Shown one piece after another: positions 45,869 to 57,647 of a stretch of DNA of 64,000 bases. Source of the DNA: Stictocephala bisonia (taxonomy: Eukaryota > Arthropoda > Insecta > Hemiptera > Membracidae); assembly GCA_035578905.1 (NCBI GenBank), contig JAQJVL010000743.1, positions 124,001 to 188,000 on the forward strand. The letters are read 5' to 3'. The stretch's first letter is position 1, and every line of letters begins with the position of its first letter. The position numbers and the translations under genes were made by a program. The notes under the pieces were generated by a model, which worked only from the letters and a program-made list of their open reading frames with translations, did no database searches and was not told where the DNA came from.

Positions 45869-46600
45869 AAGTCATTTAATCAAATTTTAAATGTTTGTTG
45901 TTTTAAGAAATGTAACTGAATAATGTCTAAATTAGTTTATTTTAACTTAATACAGTATTCAGCTTCACAGGTATTATATATCATAGTGCTTTAGGTGTTA
46001 TCTAGTAAATCTACTCTTAAATGATGTTTTTGGTTCATAAAAAGGCTACTGTTAGGTGCATTTTAAAATTAAAACCCACAGAAACATGAAAATGGGCACA
46101 GAGTTAAAATGTTAACATTTCATTCTCTTTTTATAAATGAAATGATTATACACATAACAGAAAATAACCTGATACAGGCTGACCAGCATAACTATCACAC
46201 TTGTTACAGAAGTATAAACCCCGCTATTCAATATTCATAACATTTATTTAAGAAAACACCAAGGAGAGCAGAACTGAACAGTTGTGCCAGTTCCCCTCTA
46301 TTATTAAAGTTGGCATAAATCTGAGTTAAAAAAGAGCTTATTATCAACCAAATTTGAATCTAAATTAACCTAAATCCAACCCAAAATGTACAAGTTTGCA
46401 CCTGAATTTAACCATAATTTCGTCCTGGAAAAAATATTCAATTTTCTTAACACCTAATTAACAATGCCAAAAAGATTAGTTGTACACGGTCTATGATGGG
46501 TCTCATGCCACATCAAAGAAACAGACGTCGGAGGTATAGTAGGGCATGTGCTATTTAAATTCAACCCATCATAGTATCCAATGTTAATTTATTATTCTTA
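45869..46600. other. No gene seen
   Basis: AT-rich intron sequence between a minisatellite and an RTE-like relic. Confidence 0.4.
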
Positions 46601-48150
46601 TGCAGTGTGAAAATTCAACTTAAATTTGTATTTAATATTTTCAAGCATTTTTTATTTATAACATTGTAATTTCTCACTTGAGTCATTATACAATTAAGAT
46701 TATTGTTAATATAAGCGTTATTTCCCTTTGCAGGGAAATTATAAGCAGTTGAAAAAATTTTTGTTTGTATTCTTACGATTTTTCCAGTACAACCACATTC
46801 TTTCAATGAATGTTCTTTTTCATTCTTCCGACTGTTGGTCAATTTTTGTTGATGTTTTTCTCTGGTATCGAATCCCAATATGTTATCGGCGATTGTAATA
46901 CCTTCAGATCTTTCTTTATCTCTGTTGTCCATGTTGTTGGCTGTTTCAGTTCAATGAGCTATTCGACTTTTTGTCAAAGTACTATTCTATTTTCAGGTAA
47001 TCTTCTGTCCTGATTTATAAGCCCATATAATTTAATCGTCTTTTTCTGATATTCAATTCAACGTTTTAGCAATTTTCAACTCTTTGATTATGTTAAAGTC
47101 TGTAGGGTCTCCTTTTCTTCATGACCCTAGAACCCTTCTAATAAATTTTATTTTTTTTTTGTTTCTTTTTTTTATATCCAGATTGCAATTTTTGTCAAAT
47201 GAAAAATGTTCACTGTCTTATAAATTGCAAGTTTAACTATGGTGTTGTAATATCGGATATAGATGTTCATATTACGTGATATACATGTTTGTATTGTTTA
47301 AATTATGAGTTATGCCTAGAGATTTTATATTTTTTAATTCTGTCTATTTGAGCTGATTTTTTAGGTCAGTCGGTTCAATAAATTTTCTCAGGTATTTCAA
47401 TAATATCAGTCTGAAAATTTAACCATTTTTGTAACTAATTTTTAGTATTTGTTTTAGTTGTCATAAATTTTGTATTCTCATAGAGCACCCGTAGGCCAAC
47501 TTTATTTGTAAAATTTTCTAATATTGCCAACTGTTATTGCAATTTGTTCATTATCTGCTAACATTGATAAATCATCTGCGAATGCCAGATAAGTTTTCCC
47601 ATTTTTTAGTGTTTCTATTGATTCTCTTTTCTTAGTATACTGTACTTACCCCATCCATTACTCTGTCTAAAACAATACTGAATGTAAGGTGTGACAACAC
47701 GTCACCTTTTCATAATCCAGTTTTTTTATTAATGAGTTCTAAAATGTCTTTTATGAATTACACTTTAGATTTTATTCCTGTTATTGTTTGTTTTAGGATT
47801 TTCCTCGTTTTGGGATCCAACCCCTTTTCGATTTTCCTTAAAAGTGAAACTCTGTTGATGTATTCGTAGGCTTTTTTTAGTCAACAAATGAGCAAAACAA
47901 CAGTTTATGTCTAATTGCTCTTAACTTTTATCACATATTTGAGATTCAAGATTTGTTCTGAACAGGATCTGTTGGGTCTTAACTTAGTCTGATACTCCTC
48001 GATTTTTGGTTCTCGTTGTTCTTGTGCGCATTTTGGGGATTATATATGAGATGATTTAGTAGATTATAGGTACTCAGGGAGGTCATTGTATGGATTGATT
48101 TTTTGTTAAGTGGGTGAATGAGGACAATTTTCTAGTCTTTTAGGATTAGC
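46600..48150 (-). pseudogene. RTE-like LINE relic (reverse transcriptase)
   Basis: On the minus strand, about 47900-47660 reads KKAYEYINRVSLLRKIEKGL, then DPKTRKILKQTITGIKSKV and, after changes, KTGL-KGDVLSHLTFSIVLD. This is the RTE-type series FxDFxKAYDSI...GxRQGDxLSPxLFNxVL. At about 47585-47560 is FADDLSMLADNEQ, the catalytic box as AFADDL. Further downstream the thumb region ends in the open stretch 46932-46615 (ADNILGFDTREKHQQKLTNS). Stops and frameshifts are frequent, so this is an old copy. Confidence 0.7.
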
Positions 48151-48884
48151 AAATATCAGTAAATATGTATTCTTTTAGAGATTGGGGTCAAGATTTTTTA
48201 TGAATTCTGCTACTTTTCTATCTCCTCATGCTCTAATGTTTTTAATATCAGTTTTTCAATGGGCTCCAGGAAATTCAATACTTGAATATGAATTAAATTT
48301 ACTGTTAACTCTTGACAGCAACAAAAATGCGTTCGTTGAGAAGCGGCAAAACTACCGACATAGATAGTCGCGTGCTGCGGCTGCACATCGGCCACTAATG
48401 GCGACCCCATATCACATTTGCATCCTTTGTTCCCATTGAACTCAATGTACTAATGTTTGGCAGGCAATGACGGTATTTTTGCCATGACGTCAAAACACCG
48501 GCCTATGTTTAACAGGCTTTCCTCCACGGATACTGATCACTTGCACGGAATAGTTTTATGGTGCATTATAATAAATACGAGTCAAGAATTAGATCGTCCT
48601 CACGTTTTAAATAATAATTATAAAGTTATTTTCATTGTAAAAATAAAAAAGTTACAAAATCGGACTAAATTATTGAAAATTTGTTTCAACTTTTCATTAA
48701 TTTTGTTCATTAGCATGGATCACGCTCCTTGACCTGCCCCTCACCCCACACTTAGGTGGTTGCAGACATTGTGAAATAAAACCGTAGTAACTTCATTGAG
48801 AAATTTGTCTTTTTAATTTATATCCAAATACAATTTATGTACCTATACTGCTAGATTTGTTTCACACAAAAATGCAGATTTTTT
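48151..48884. other. No gene seen
   Basis: AT-rich intron sequence with two overlapping short open frames on opposite strands near 48200-48400. Neither is supported. Confidence 0.4.
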
Positions 48885-49010
48885 TTTGTAAAACCTCACT
48901 CGCCAGTTCACATGAACTTTATTCAACAAGTGAAGTACTGACCGTTGGCTCAGTGGGGATTTGAACCTTGGACACGGCCCTCTGCAGTCCAAAGCCTTAG
49001 CAACTTTGTT
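48885..49010 (-). mobile_element. tRNA-derived SINE, copy 2
   Basis: Minus-strand reading has GTTGCTAAGGCTTTGGACTG, GGTTCAAATCCCCACTGAGC (B box), ACTTCACTTGTTGAATAAAG and an A-rich end. It matches copy 1 at 24683-24848 closely across both the tRNA part and the body. The A-box half at its 5' end is cut short. Confidence 0.8.
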
Positions 49011-49508
49011 GTATATTTAAACAGAACTGCACAAAATACATGTAAAAGTGATTAAACTTAAATAAATATATCTAAAAAAAATGTAAGCAATTCAATGACA
49101 GTGTAAATAAAATTTAAATTAGTTGGAAATGTATACAGCAAATAATGTTAACTTTCTATTTGTAATGGGAGGGGGTTGTGGATGTGGGGGGGGGGGCACC
49201 CCTGGGTTAGTGCATCAGTGAATGGCCGTTTAAGCTTGAGTTTCCACTTGAATCTTATATAAGAAAACAGGTTGTTACGCTACAGAGTAGGGAATAGTTT
49301 AAACGTCTTGTCTATAGTCTCCCATACTTCCTAAATATAAAACTTAATGTATTATGTTTAAACAGGGTATAGAAATTAAACAGACCGAATGTTTAATTAA
49401 TCATTCGGTCAGGTAACTTTGATTAAACGGTTGGTCAGGATTTCGATCTTAAAATGAGTAGAATGTTAAGCCTTAACATGTTTACTGTTTATTATTAATT
49501 ATAATACA
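49011..49508. other. No gene seen; G-run
   Basis: AT-rich sequence with a run of nine G residues near 49186-49195 (GTGGATGTGGGG context). No other feature. Confidence 0.4.
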
Positions 49509-50402
49509 CAGGGTGTTACAAAAAGGTTGGGCTGGCCATGCATTTTCATATTCTATGTGTGATTCTAAGCAAAAAATGAAGAATAATATTTTTTCAATAA
49601 CTGCTTTGTTTAGCAGCTAGACGCCATTTTTTTATCTTTGTTTTTATTGTTACCTTTATGATTTTTACAAAACTCTGTAAATAGGTTCATGTTAGAAGAT
49701 AGTGTTTGATAAAAAAAAATTTTAAATTATCTTGATATTTTTCTAAATTATGGCCATTTTGTTTTTATTGAACAAATATTTAAAAAAAAACACTGGTTTT
49801 ATAAAAACTGTGAAAGAGACAAAACAGTTTTTAAATAACTTTACCTTTCCAATGATACCTCATTTATAAAAATCGGATAAGAAATAACAATTTAATGAAC
49901 TAACCTTAATTCACATGCAAAGTAAAAGGCTACTAATTTGACAGTATTTGAACTGCACGTGAATTAATATTATTAGTTCTTACAATTGTTATTTCTTAAT
50001 CGATTGTTACAAATGAGGTATCATTGGAATTATAAAGTTATTTAAAAACTGTTTTGTGTCTAACACAATGTTTATAAAACCAGTGGTTTTTTAGATATTT
50101 GTTAAAATAAAAACAAATGGCTATAATTTTGAAAAAATTAAGATTAATTTTGAAAATAATCAAGATAACTTAAAAATATTTTTTATCAAATACTGCTACC
50201 TTCTAACATGAACCCATTTACAGAGTTTTGTAACAATCGTAAAGATAACAACAAATATATAAATTGTTTTATGAAAAACCAAAATGGTTTCTAGCTGCTA
50301 AACAAAGCGGAAATTGAACAAATATTATTCTTAATTTTTAGCTTAGAATTACACATAGAATCTGAAAATGCATAGCCAGACTAACCTTTTTGTTACACCC
50401 TG
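49509..50402. mobile_element. Fold-back (long inverted repeat) element, mariner-type ends
   Basis: The left arm starts CAGGGTGTTACAAAAAGGTT and the right arm, read inward, starts CAGGGTGTAACAAAAAGGTT. The arms keep matching for more than 400 bases each, for example ATTCTATGTGTGATTCTAAG with ATTCTATGTGTAATTCTAAG, and GAGGTATCAT pairs near the middle. The whole 894-bp element is thus an imperfect palindrome centred near 49950. TA dinucleotides flank both ends, and the CAGGGTGT start is common in Tc1/mariner-derived MITEs. It encodes nothing. Confidence 0.88.
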
Positions 50403-50795
50403 TATTGCAGTTTCAATCAATAATCAAAGAACAATGAAAAATACAGTTGGTCTTGTTTGTACTATACGCTATATTGGGAAAGCTACAGATGTACGGGTTG
50501 GAACACTTAATTTTGCTTGCGTTACAAATGGTTGTTTGACACTTTCTTTTTGAACCAGTGACAGAGAAGATTCAAATCAGGTTTCAAAGTTACTTTTAAG
50601 ATGGTTTGTGATAGACTAGACAATAAGAAAAGTTTAATATTATGTTATTTATATGAAACGGTCATTCAATGTTGCATTCATCCTACCATTTATATATTAA
50701 TTTGGATGAAAAAGAGTAATAGTAACTCTGTGAAATAACAACAATTAATCTCATACTAGTCCAGGTGTGCGATCAGTTGAAAAAAGGCCTTTATG

Positions 50796-52004
50796 GGAAA
50801 AAATTTGCAGCAGCAATTTTGCTACACAAATGTGTAGGGGGGGTCATTAGTAGTGTAAATTCAAAATGGCAACCGAATTTGATCGGTGCGTCAGCTACCA
50901 TTTCATCTGGAAATAATCTTTTTTCCTCGATATCTCCATTATTTTCAATATTTTTGGAAAAAGTTAGATACTTTTAAAACTATCTACAACTTAATCTATT
51001 AGATTAGTTAGAAAAAAACGTTGTGAAGTATAGTAATCAATTTATCTCGTTGATTTATCAATTTTACAACATAATTGCCTTGATGCAAGTGTGTATAGAA
51101 TCAAATTCGCTACAATTTTGATTAACAGCTTTTTTCGTACAACCAACATTTGAGGTGCTACATCTGTGATCAGTCCAACAGGCTTATTTCAAACTTGAAA
51201 TATTAATAGATTTGAATTGTATATAAATCCAAATTCGTGTATAACTAAAAATTGGCAATATATTTTTGGATTCTGCACCTAAGTTTAGTGTCTATCTGTG
51301 TTTTTTACCAAAAATAATAATAATTAAGAACAGTTTGATCGATTGACTTGACATTTTTTGCAGTTATTTACATTAAAACTACTAAACTTATCATTTATAT
51401 TACTAAAATTTATTATTTATTTAATATTTGTTATCTTTTTTTTATTGTATTTATTATATTTTTACATGTTATTTTTGGTTTTTGCCGTTGTTACTGTATT
51501 GTTTTTGTTAACCCGCTGTTATATTGTTACTATTGTATATACTGTATTAATCTTGTTGTTATACTGTCTTGTTATGTTTGTATTCTATTATTTTTTACGA
51601 TTATTGTTTTCAAGTGATAATTCATAAAGTAAGATTGGGACTCTGTTGATTGATTGGACATAAACACTTATTCAACTCATATTAACTGTAAATTAATTTA
51701 ATGCTACTTTGTAATTGGATTTTTCTGTTTTGTAGCATTCAAAATAAAATAAAATAAACAGTACACAAATAGTCATTGATTTATCTTTAGCCATTTAAAA
51801 CCTTTAAATCAAAATATCTTATAAACTGTTAGGTTCCTCGTTTTTACACAAAAAAAATTTGGTACCTTAATTTTTATTCTAAGCCTATTTTTAGTAGAGT
51901 TTTGGTAAAAAATGTATTTTACTTAAAGTAATTACAGCATTCAGATAATGCACACCTCCCTACACATTTCTGCAGTAAAATTGCTGCTGCAATTTTTTTT
52001 TCAA
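50796..52004. mobile_element. Inverted-repeat element of about 1.2 kb
   Basis: Left end AAAAATTTGCAGCAGCAATT, with AATGTGTAGGGGGG next, is inverted at the right end: inward reading AAAAAATTGCAGCAGCAATT, then AATGTGTAGGGAGG. The inverted ends extend to about 45 bases with a few differences. The interior is AT-rich without a transposase frame. Flanks show no clear target duplication, so the superfamily is unknown. Confidence 0.6.
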
Positions 52005-52277
52005 GAAAATTGTCTAATTGTACTGAACTATACAGCATAAAATCAGCTGCCCTGGTTGTATCCGTCTGGAACAAGAATGACTTTTCTGTAATCAGATGGG
52101 CCTGATAATATCAGCATCGATTGCCAAAATTTTTTGTGAAACTAAGTTTATTGTGTTTGATGTATATTGCCACATTGTATTTGCACTGATAATACAGTTA
52201 AATTGCAAACGTTTTTATTTAGAGTTTAACTACTTCTATGTGCACAGTTCTTGTAATATTATTTTGGTTGTTTTTAG

Positions 52278-52492
52278 AAATCGTTTCATAAAGCACTTTC
52301 ATCTTATTTGAAAGAGAATGCCATGGTTGAGAAAATGCCATCAAGGTTGAAAGCTTTTAATAAATCTTTACCTAAAGATTTACAGTTTAAAACACCAAAC
52401 AACAAGACATCTGAAACATGGCTTGAATGGAATAGCCTTTCTGCCGACCAGCTTCGGTTTGGTGATGTCTTCAGTTCTATCAAAGACTTACG
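52278..52492 (+). CDS. Host gene exon 4
   Basis: Acceptor TTTTTAG ends at 52277 and the donor is CG|GTAACT. The exon gives 71 codons plus two bases: KSFHKALSSYLKENAMVEKM, then PSRLKAFNKSLPKDLQFKTP, ETWLEWNSLSADQLRFGDVF and SSIKDL. It enters in phase 0, matching exon 3. The leftover CG is completed by T from exon 5 to give Arg. The sequence looks like a folded, conserved globular segment (regular Trp, Leu and charged residues) rather than disordered linker. Confidence 0.78.
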
Positions 52493-55087
52493 GTAACTAT
52501 TTTTCCATTTAGAACTAGAGACCTAAGTACTCATTATGCTATACAAAAATCTATAACTGCAGATAACAAATTTGAATATAAAACACAGCTTAATAACAAA
52601 TAAGGGTTTGAAATGTGCTTAACCCATTGAGTACAGTTGATTACACACTTGAGTATAAAACTGTGCCTACATAAAGATGTTCTTACATATTATATTTAAC
52701 AATCAGTCAATATTTTGCACTCACTGAGTTAAAAAACTAAGTGATGATGAGCAAACTTCTCTTTAAAGGGAAACACTTACCATTGTTAAAGAAGTGATTG
52801 ACTACGTGTGATAGAATTAGGTGATTTTTGTATTATACCCATGTTGAGAATGTACATTTGTTTAGTGACATAGTAAGAGCTAAGCAAAGCGGAAAATAAT
52901 CCGTCATTCTGAGGACAATTTGTTGATCCTTACTGTTGAGCGTGTCAACTGTTTCATGCAAGTGGTTTCCTTTCCAGTTGCTAGTTTATTCCCTTCATTT
53001 CTAGTTCAGACCTCAAGCACGATTACATGAGTTGAAAAAAAATAGAATTATTTAATATTGTTGTTCCATAAATGAGCTACTTAATAACTAATTCATTGTA
53101 GCAGGCTAACTTATTGTAGAATGAAGGAAATTAGCTAAGGAAAGGTTGGGTTGTATTCTAACGATGAAATCAACCTACATGTAACCCTTCCATTTATAAA
53201 TCAGATCAAATCTATTTATTCCATAAAAATAAAACAAATGAACATCAAATGTACTGGAAAAAGTTAGATATAGGCCACAGGACCTGTGCGTGTGAAAAAT
53301 CCTCAAAGAAAACAAAAACGCTAGACATAAAATTAACTAAAATATACATTAATTCACTTTATCTGTAATAATATATAATAATAATTATTTTGTAATTTAT
53401 AAAAAAAAGGAATTTACCTAAAGAGAGTGGGAACAGTTACAGACAAATGTTTGAAGTAGTTAAAATGTACAATAAAAGACAGGATTTGCAGAGAAATTAA
53501 ACAAGAAGTTAAAAATTTAAGAGAAAAGTAGACACATTAATTATAAACAGCTTCAATGTAACTATAATACATACCATCTAGACAGTATATTTATTATTAA
53601 CAGCCAAGATAACATTGATCCATAGTTCATTTCAGCGAAGTGTTATAAGGCAAAATGGTAAATGATAAAATGACAATGAATGTACAATGAAAGTAAGCAA
53701 AAATGAAAATAATGACTGAAAGTTAAATGTTTGACTTTCAATAAAAAGGGGCTGACGGTAAGAAAAGTATTAAAGTTATGTTTGAAAGTCATACTTTTGA
53801 TGCTTTTTATTTCTTTAAAAACTACCGAAAATGATTAAATATAAATAGTTTTGTTATAATTATTTCATAAATTTTGTAGTTGTGTTCGCTATTCAAAATA
53901 TTAAATGCATGTATTTTTTTTTAATGCAGAGGATAATCACAGCACATATATAAAAAGAGATTATTTATAAATTTATCAAATAAAAAAAGTATACAATTTA
54001 AAAATACAGCATATTTTCCCCATTTTTAATAAAACTACAGTATTTATTTACAACTTGAAATACTACTAAAAACATATAACTAAATGTACAAACAAAATAA
54101 AAAAATTAAACACAATTCAAAAACAAATCTAATTGCGTATGGAGCAAACTTCTCTCCACTACTTAGACACAAACTAGTCGCGTATAGAGAAAATGTCAAA
54201 CTAGCCAAACATGTAGATGCGTTGACCCCTTCCTCTGCTGGCCCCCACCAAATACTGTTTACAAGAATGCACACAAAACACGTGAAAAGGGTTAGACAAA
54301 GCATTCCTGGAAGGTAAATGTTGTAGGTTGACTATTAAAAAAGTTTCCAATGTAACAACTATTTTAGAGAAATTTTTTTCTCATCACGTGACCGATGACA
54401 GGTTAAAATTTGTATATATCATCTAGAACAAAAATTTCAATCAAGAAATCACAAATAATAATGTTCACACAATGATTGAGAAGTTTGAGAAGCATGTAAA
54501 ATTGGATGCTCCATTGTATTGTAACAGGTAATGGATTGGGTATTGTTACAATAAAACAAGGACAGCTGTCGGCATCCTCAGCTTAGTCTGTTACATCGTA
54601 CCTTATAATTTACGAATAAGGATAATTGATGCAAAGCTTTGTAATCTGTTAGCCAATTGCTTTTTTGTAATTTTACATATTTTTTACAATGAACAAAGCA
54701 TGGTCTTATATTGAATAGTCATTCATCAACACTCAATTGCAAGTCACATTTGTATTGATATGACGAATAGCATCTTAATGATAAATAAAAGAATCAAAAT
54801 GTAAAGAGATAAGTTTTTCCCATAAAGAGTAAAATTTATATATTGACATCCAGAGTTATTTCCTATTACATTAAAAAAATCTAGTGTTTATTAATTAAGT
54901 GAAAGTTTTTATTCTCAACTATTCATATGGTCAAAATAAATCTATTTACAGAATATTATAATTTCCTTTAATTAAATGCTGACCGTAATATAAAATCACA
55001 TTTATTTCGTGAACCTCTTGATAATTGTATTGTAAGATGATTCCTAAATATTTTACTTAAAGTAGGCAAAAATTCCAGTTTAACCTG
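52493..55087. other. No gene seen; long AT-rich intron stretch
   Basis: No recognisable coding region. Opposing open frames at 54080-54317 cover the same bases and are unsupported. Nothing repeat-like was recognised apart from A/T-rich low-complexity runs. Confidence 0.4.
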
Positions 55088-55091
55088 TTAA

Positions 55092-57595
55092 GGAGTACTG
55101 ACGGCTATAACCATCAACCTAGCTAGGGTCTACAAGAGTAAGCAAACTAACCATTAATGTACCCCAGGGAGTAAGAACATTTTTTGAGTTTAATGTTTTC
55201 AAAACTTGTTTTATTGTTATAAAATGCTAATATAATTTCTTATATAAGATTACATTAATTTAAAATGTTGGCATAGTATGATAATTTTCAAAACAAGGAT
55301 GCACGGAAAGTGCTACTTCACATTTCTTGCACTCATAAGCAGTTTCTTTTCTTTTGCGTTCACCTCTTGTTGTGTTTGAGCACACAAAGCACCGTTTAAG
55401 TTTTCGTCGGCCATTTTCTCTTGATGGTAGAGGGCGTGGGAAATGGCGACCTGACAAGCGTAGTGGCTGCTGGGCTCCACCCACCAGACGTGGCATGGCT
55501 GCGGCCTCCTGTTTCAGTGCATTATGTCTTTCCAACAATTTCCTGATGAAGTTTATGCGGAAGTCCATAATTTGAAGCTTTGCATTTGGGTTTTTTGACT
55601 GCATGTACTGTCTGCAAATTCATACACATATCGTAACACAAATAGTTGTGTATTGAAAAACAAACAACAATAAAAATCGCCACAATATTTTATATTTTTT
55701 TTGTGTGGCCTAATTATTAGTTTATTATTTATAAACAACTTGTTATCATATTATATTTATTAGCTGTTATCAATTATTAGAACATGGATAGTATTTATTA
55801 GTATTTTGAGAGTTACTATAATTTATATAATTTTATGTAGAAAGATTTTTGAGTCAACTTACCTGTACAAATAGTATGAATTCAAAACACTAAGATCCAG
55901 GAGATGGAAGAAGAGTTTGATGTACCATTTTATGCCTTTTCTAGTAGAATCATTGTATGATACCATCATGTCACTTTTATCCACAGCACCATATTGGAAT
56001 TGTAGTTTAGCACACACTTTGGCTTTAGTACACCTTTGTGTGACCTTGTATCTACACTAACCATTGAATGCTTGTCTACTGTTGATAAAACTGTCACGGG
56101 CCTTTTATCACACCATTTTAAAGTGATCATATTATCTTTGTTGCATACTTCAACTTTGCCAGGTTTCATTTTCTTGGGTAAACAAGGTAGATTTTTCTTT
56201 TTGGGTTTACAGTCCCACATGTCCCAGTGTTTTTATCATCTAACCATGAAAACGTCCAGACTGGAATACCAGTTAACCATGAAAATCACATGGTTGTTAT
56301 TCAGATAAGGCTCCATAAGTGTTTTGACTTCTCTAGATGATAATCCACTGTCCTTATCTTCTTCACCGTCAACATTTGTGCCTTTCCCTGTATACACGAT
56401 AAAATCTACGATAATACCAGTTTGACAGTCGCATAACACAAATAACTTAACACCAAATCTTTTCCTTTTATTTGGCAGATATTGTCGAAAGGAAAGTCTT
56501 CCTTTCCATAGCATTAGTGATTCATCAATCACTAGATTTTGGTAAGGTTGTAGCAATGAACGATACTTTCTCCTCAAAGTTTCCACTACTGTACTAATTT
56601 TGCTAAGTTTATCTTTGCCATTTGAGTTGCAGTTATCATCAAAGTGTAATAATCTATGTAAGAGCAGATACCTGTCCTGAGAAAATAGTTTTGAAAAAAT
56701 AGGAGTTGCAATAAGCGGGTCAGTTGACCAATACTGCTTCAAGGAGTTCTTCTTACAGCAGCGTCGACGCAAAGAAACAGAACAATTCATTTTCATTAGT
56801 GGGTGTCCACTTATTGAGCTTTGAGAACTGTGGCAATACACCCTTACAGGATTCTGTGTAATATTTATTTGTCTCTTGTGCAATATGAGATACAAAATCA
56901 ATATCAAATACTTCATAAAAAGCGTCAATCTCTTTCCATTCCCAACCATTTAGTTCATCAAAAACTAAAACCTTTGACTTAGAAGAATCAAAATTGTGTA
57001 CTGTGGGCTCAAATTCATTATTATGGTACCACTTACAGACGGGGCAGGGAACATCTGCATTCCGATTGGGAAAGTTTTCTGCTACATTATCATCTACAAG
57101 GTTACATATATCTCCAAGACCTAGGTCAATTGAATGTGTGGTTGATGTCTCACCATTTGTAGAGGTTTCAGCAGTATTATTACTGAATGATTCCTGGTCT
57201 GAACCAAAAACGTCGACTTCAGAATCCGAGTTAATTACGTCACCTTCTAATGAATAATCCTCATCACTGTCGTCATATAACGCATTTCTAATAACATCAC
57301 TTTTATCCAAATAGTCACTCATTTTATCAGAGTATAAATAAAACTATCAGAAAGCATTCAACACTCCAGCGCATTAAAACTGAGACTAACCTATAAAGGA
57401 ATTGGCGCGCAAAAATGACAGGACATTTGGCGGTAAAGTTGAGATTAGAAATTCTGACGCTAAGAAGCAGCACTATACAGTTATAATAACTTGAAACGTT
57501 TCACAGTCGAAATAGTACGTAAGTAGGCTGCTACAGTTAAAAAACCGCCATAATATGCAATAATAATATTCGACGGTTAAACCCGTCAGTACTCC
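55092..57595 (-). mobile_element. piggyBac element
   Basis: The left end GGAGTACTGACGG follows TTAA at 55088-55091. The right end is its exact 13-bp inverse, CCGTCAGTACTCC, at 57583-57595, but the flank there is TTTG instead of TTAA. Between them is a minus-strand piggyBac transposase. The sequence ATAACCATCA lies just inside the left end and again just outside the right end (about 57612). The right boundary may therefore be more complex than a simple inverted repeat. Confidence 0.85.
55260..57322 (-). pseudogene. piggyBac transposase, multiply frameshifted
   Basis: The start at 57322 opens an acidic N-terminus (ALYDDSDEDYSLEGDVINSD). A frameshift near 56750 leads to the DDE domain: KKNSLKQYWSTDPLIATPIF, LLHRLLHFDDN, NLVIDESLMLWKGRLSFRQY (first Asp), LPNKRKRFGVK and FVLCDCQTG. 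The second catalytic position reads FMVNWYSS at about 56285-56262, with Val (codon 56277-56275) where piggyBac has Asp. More shifts follow near 56255 and 55995. An intron with GTAAGT/GCAG borders (55862-55612) precedes the C-terminal Cys-rich zinc-binding end (CFVCSNTT, YECKKCEVALSVHPCF). The enzyme would cut at TTAA, but this copy is dead. Confidence 0.9.
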
Positions 57596-57647
57596 TTTGG
57601 GATCAAACGGTTATAACCATCAGTCAGGGTTGTAGTGCTAAATTTAT

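Noticed and set aside
51348..51627. Hydrophobic 89-codon open frames resembling membrane segments
   Set aside because: T-rich DNA gives Phe/Leu/Ile-rich frames by composition; two overlapping frames look equally hydrophobic and the region lies inside an inverted-repeat element.
54080..54317. Opposing 74- and 77-codon open frames
   Set aside because: No family resemblance, no splice context and overlap on both strands.
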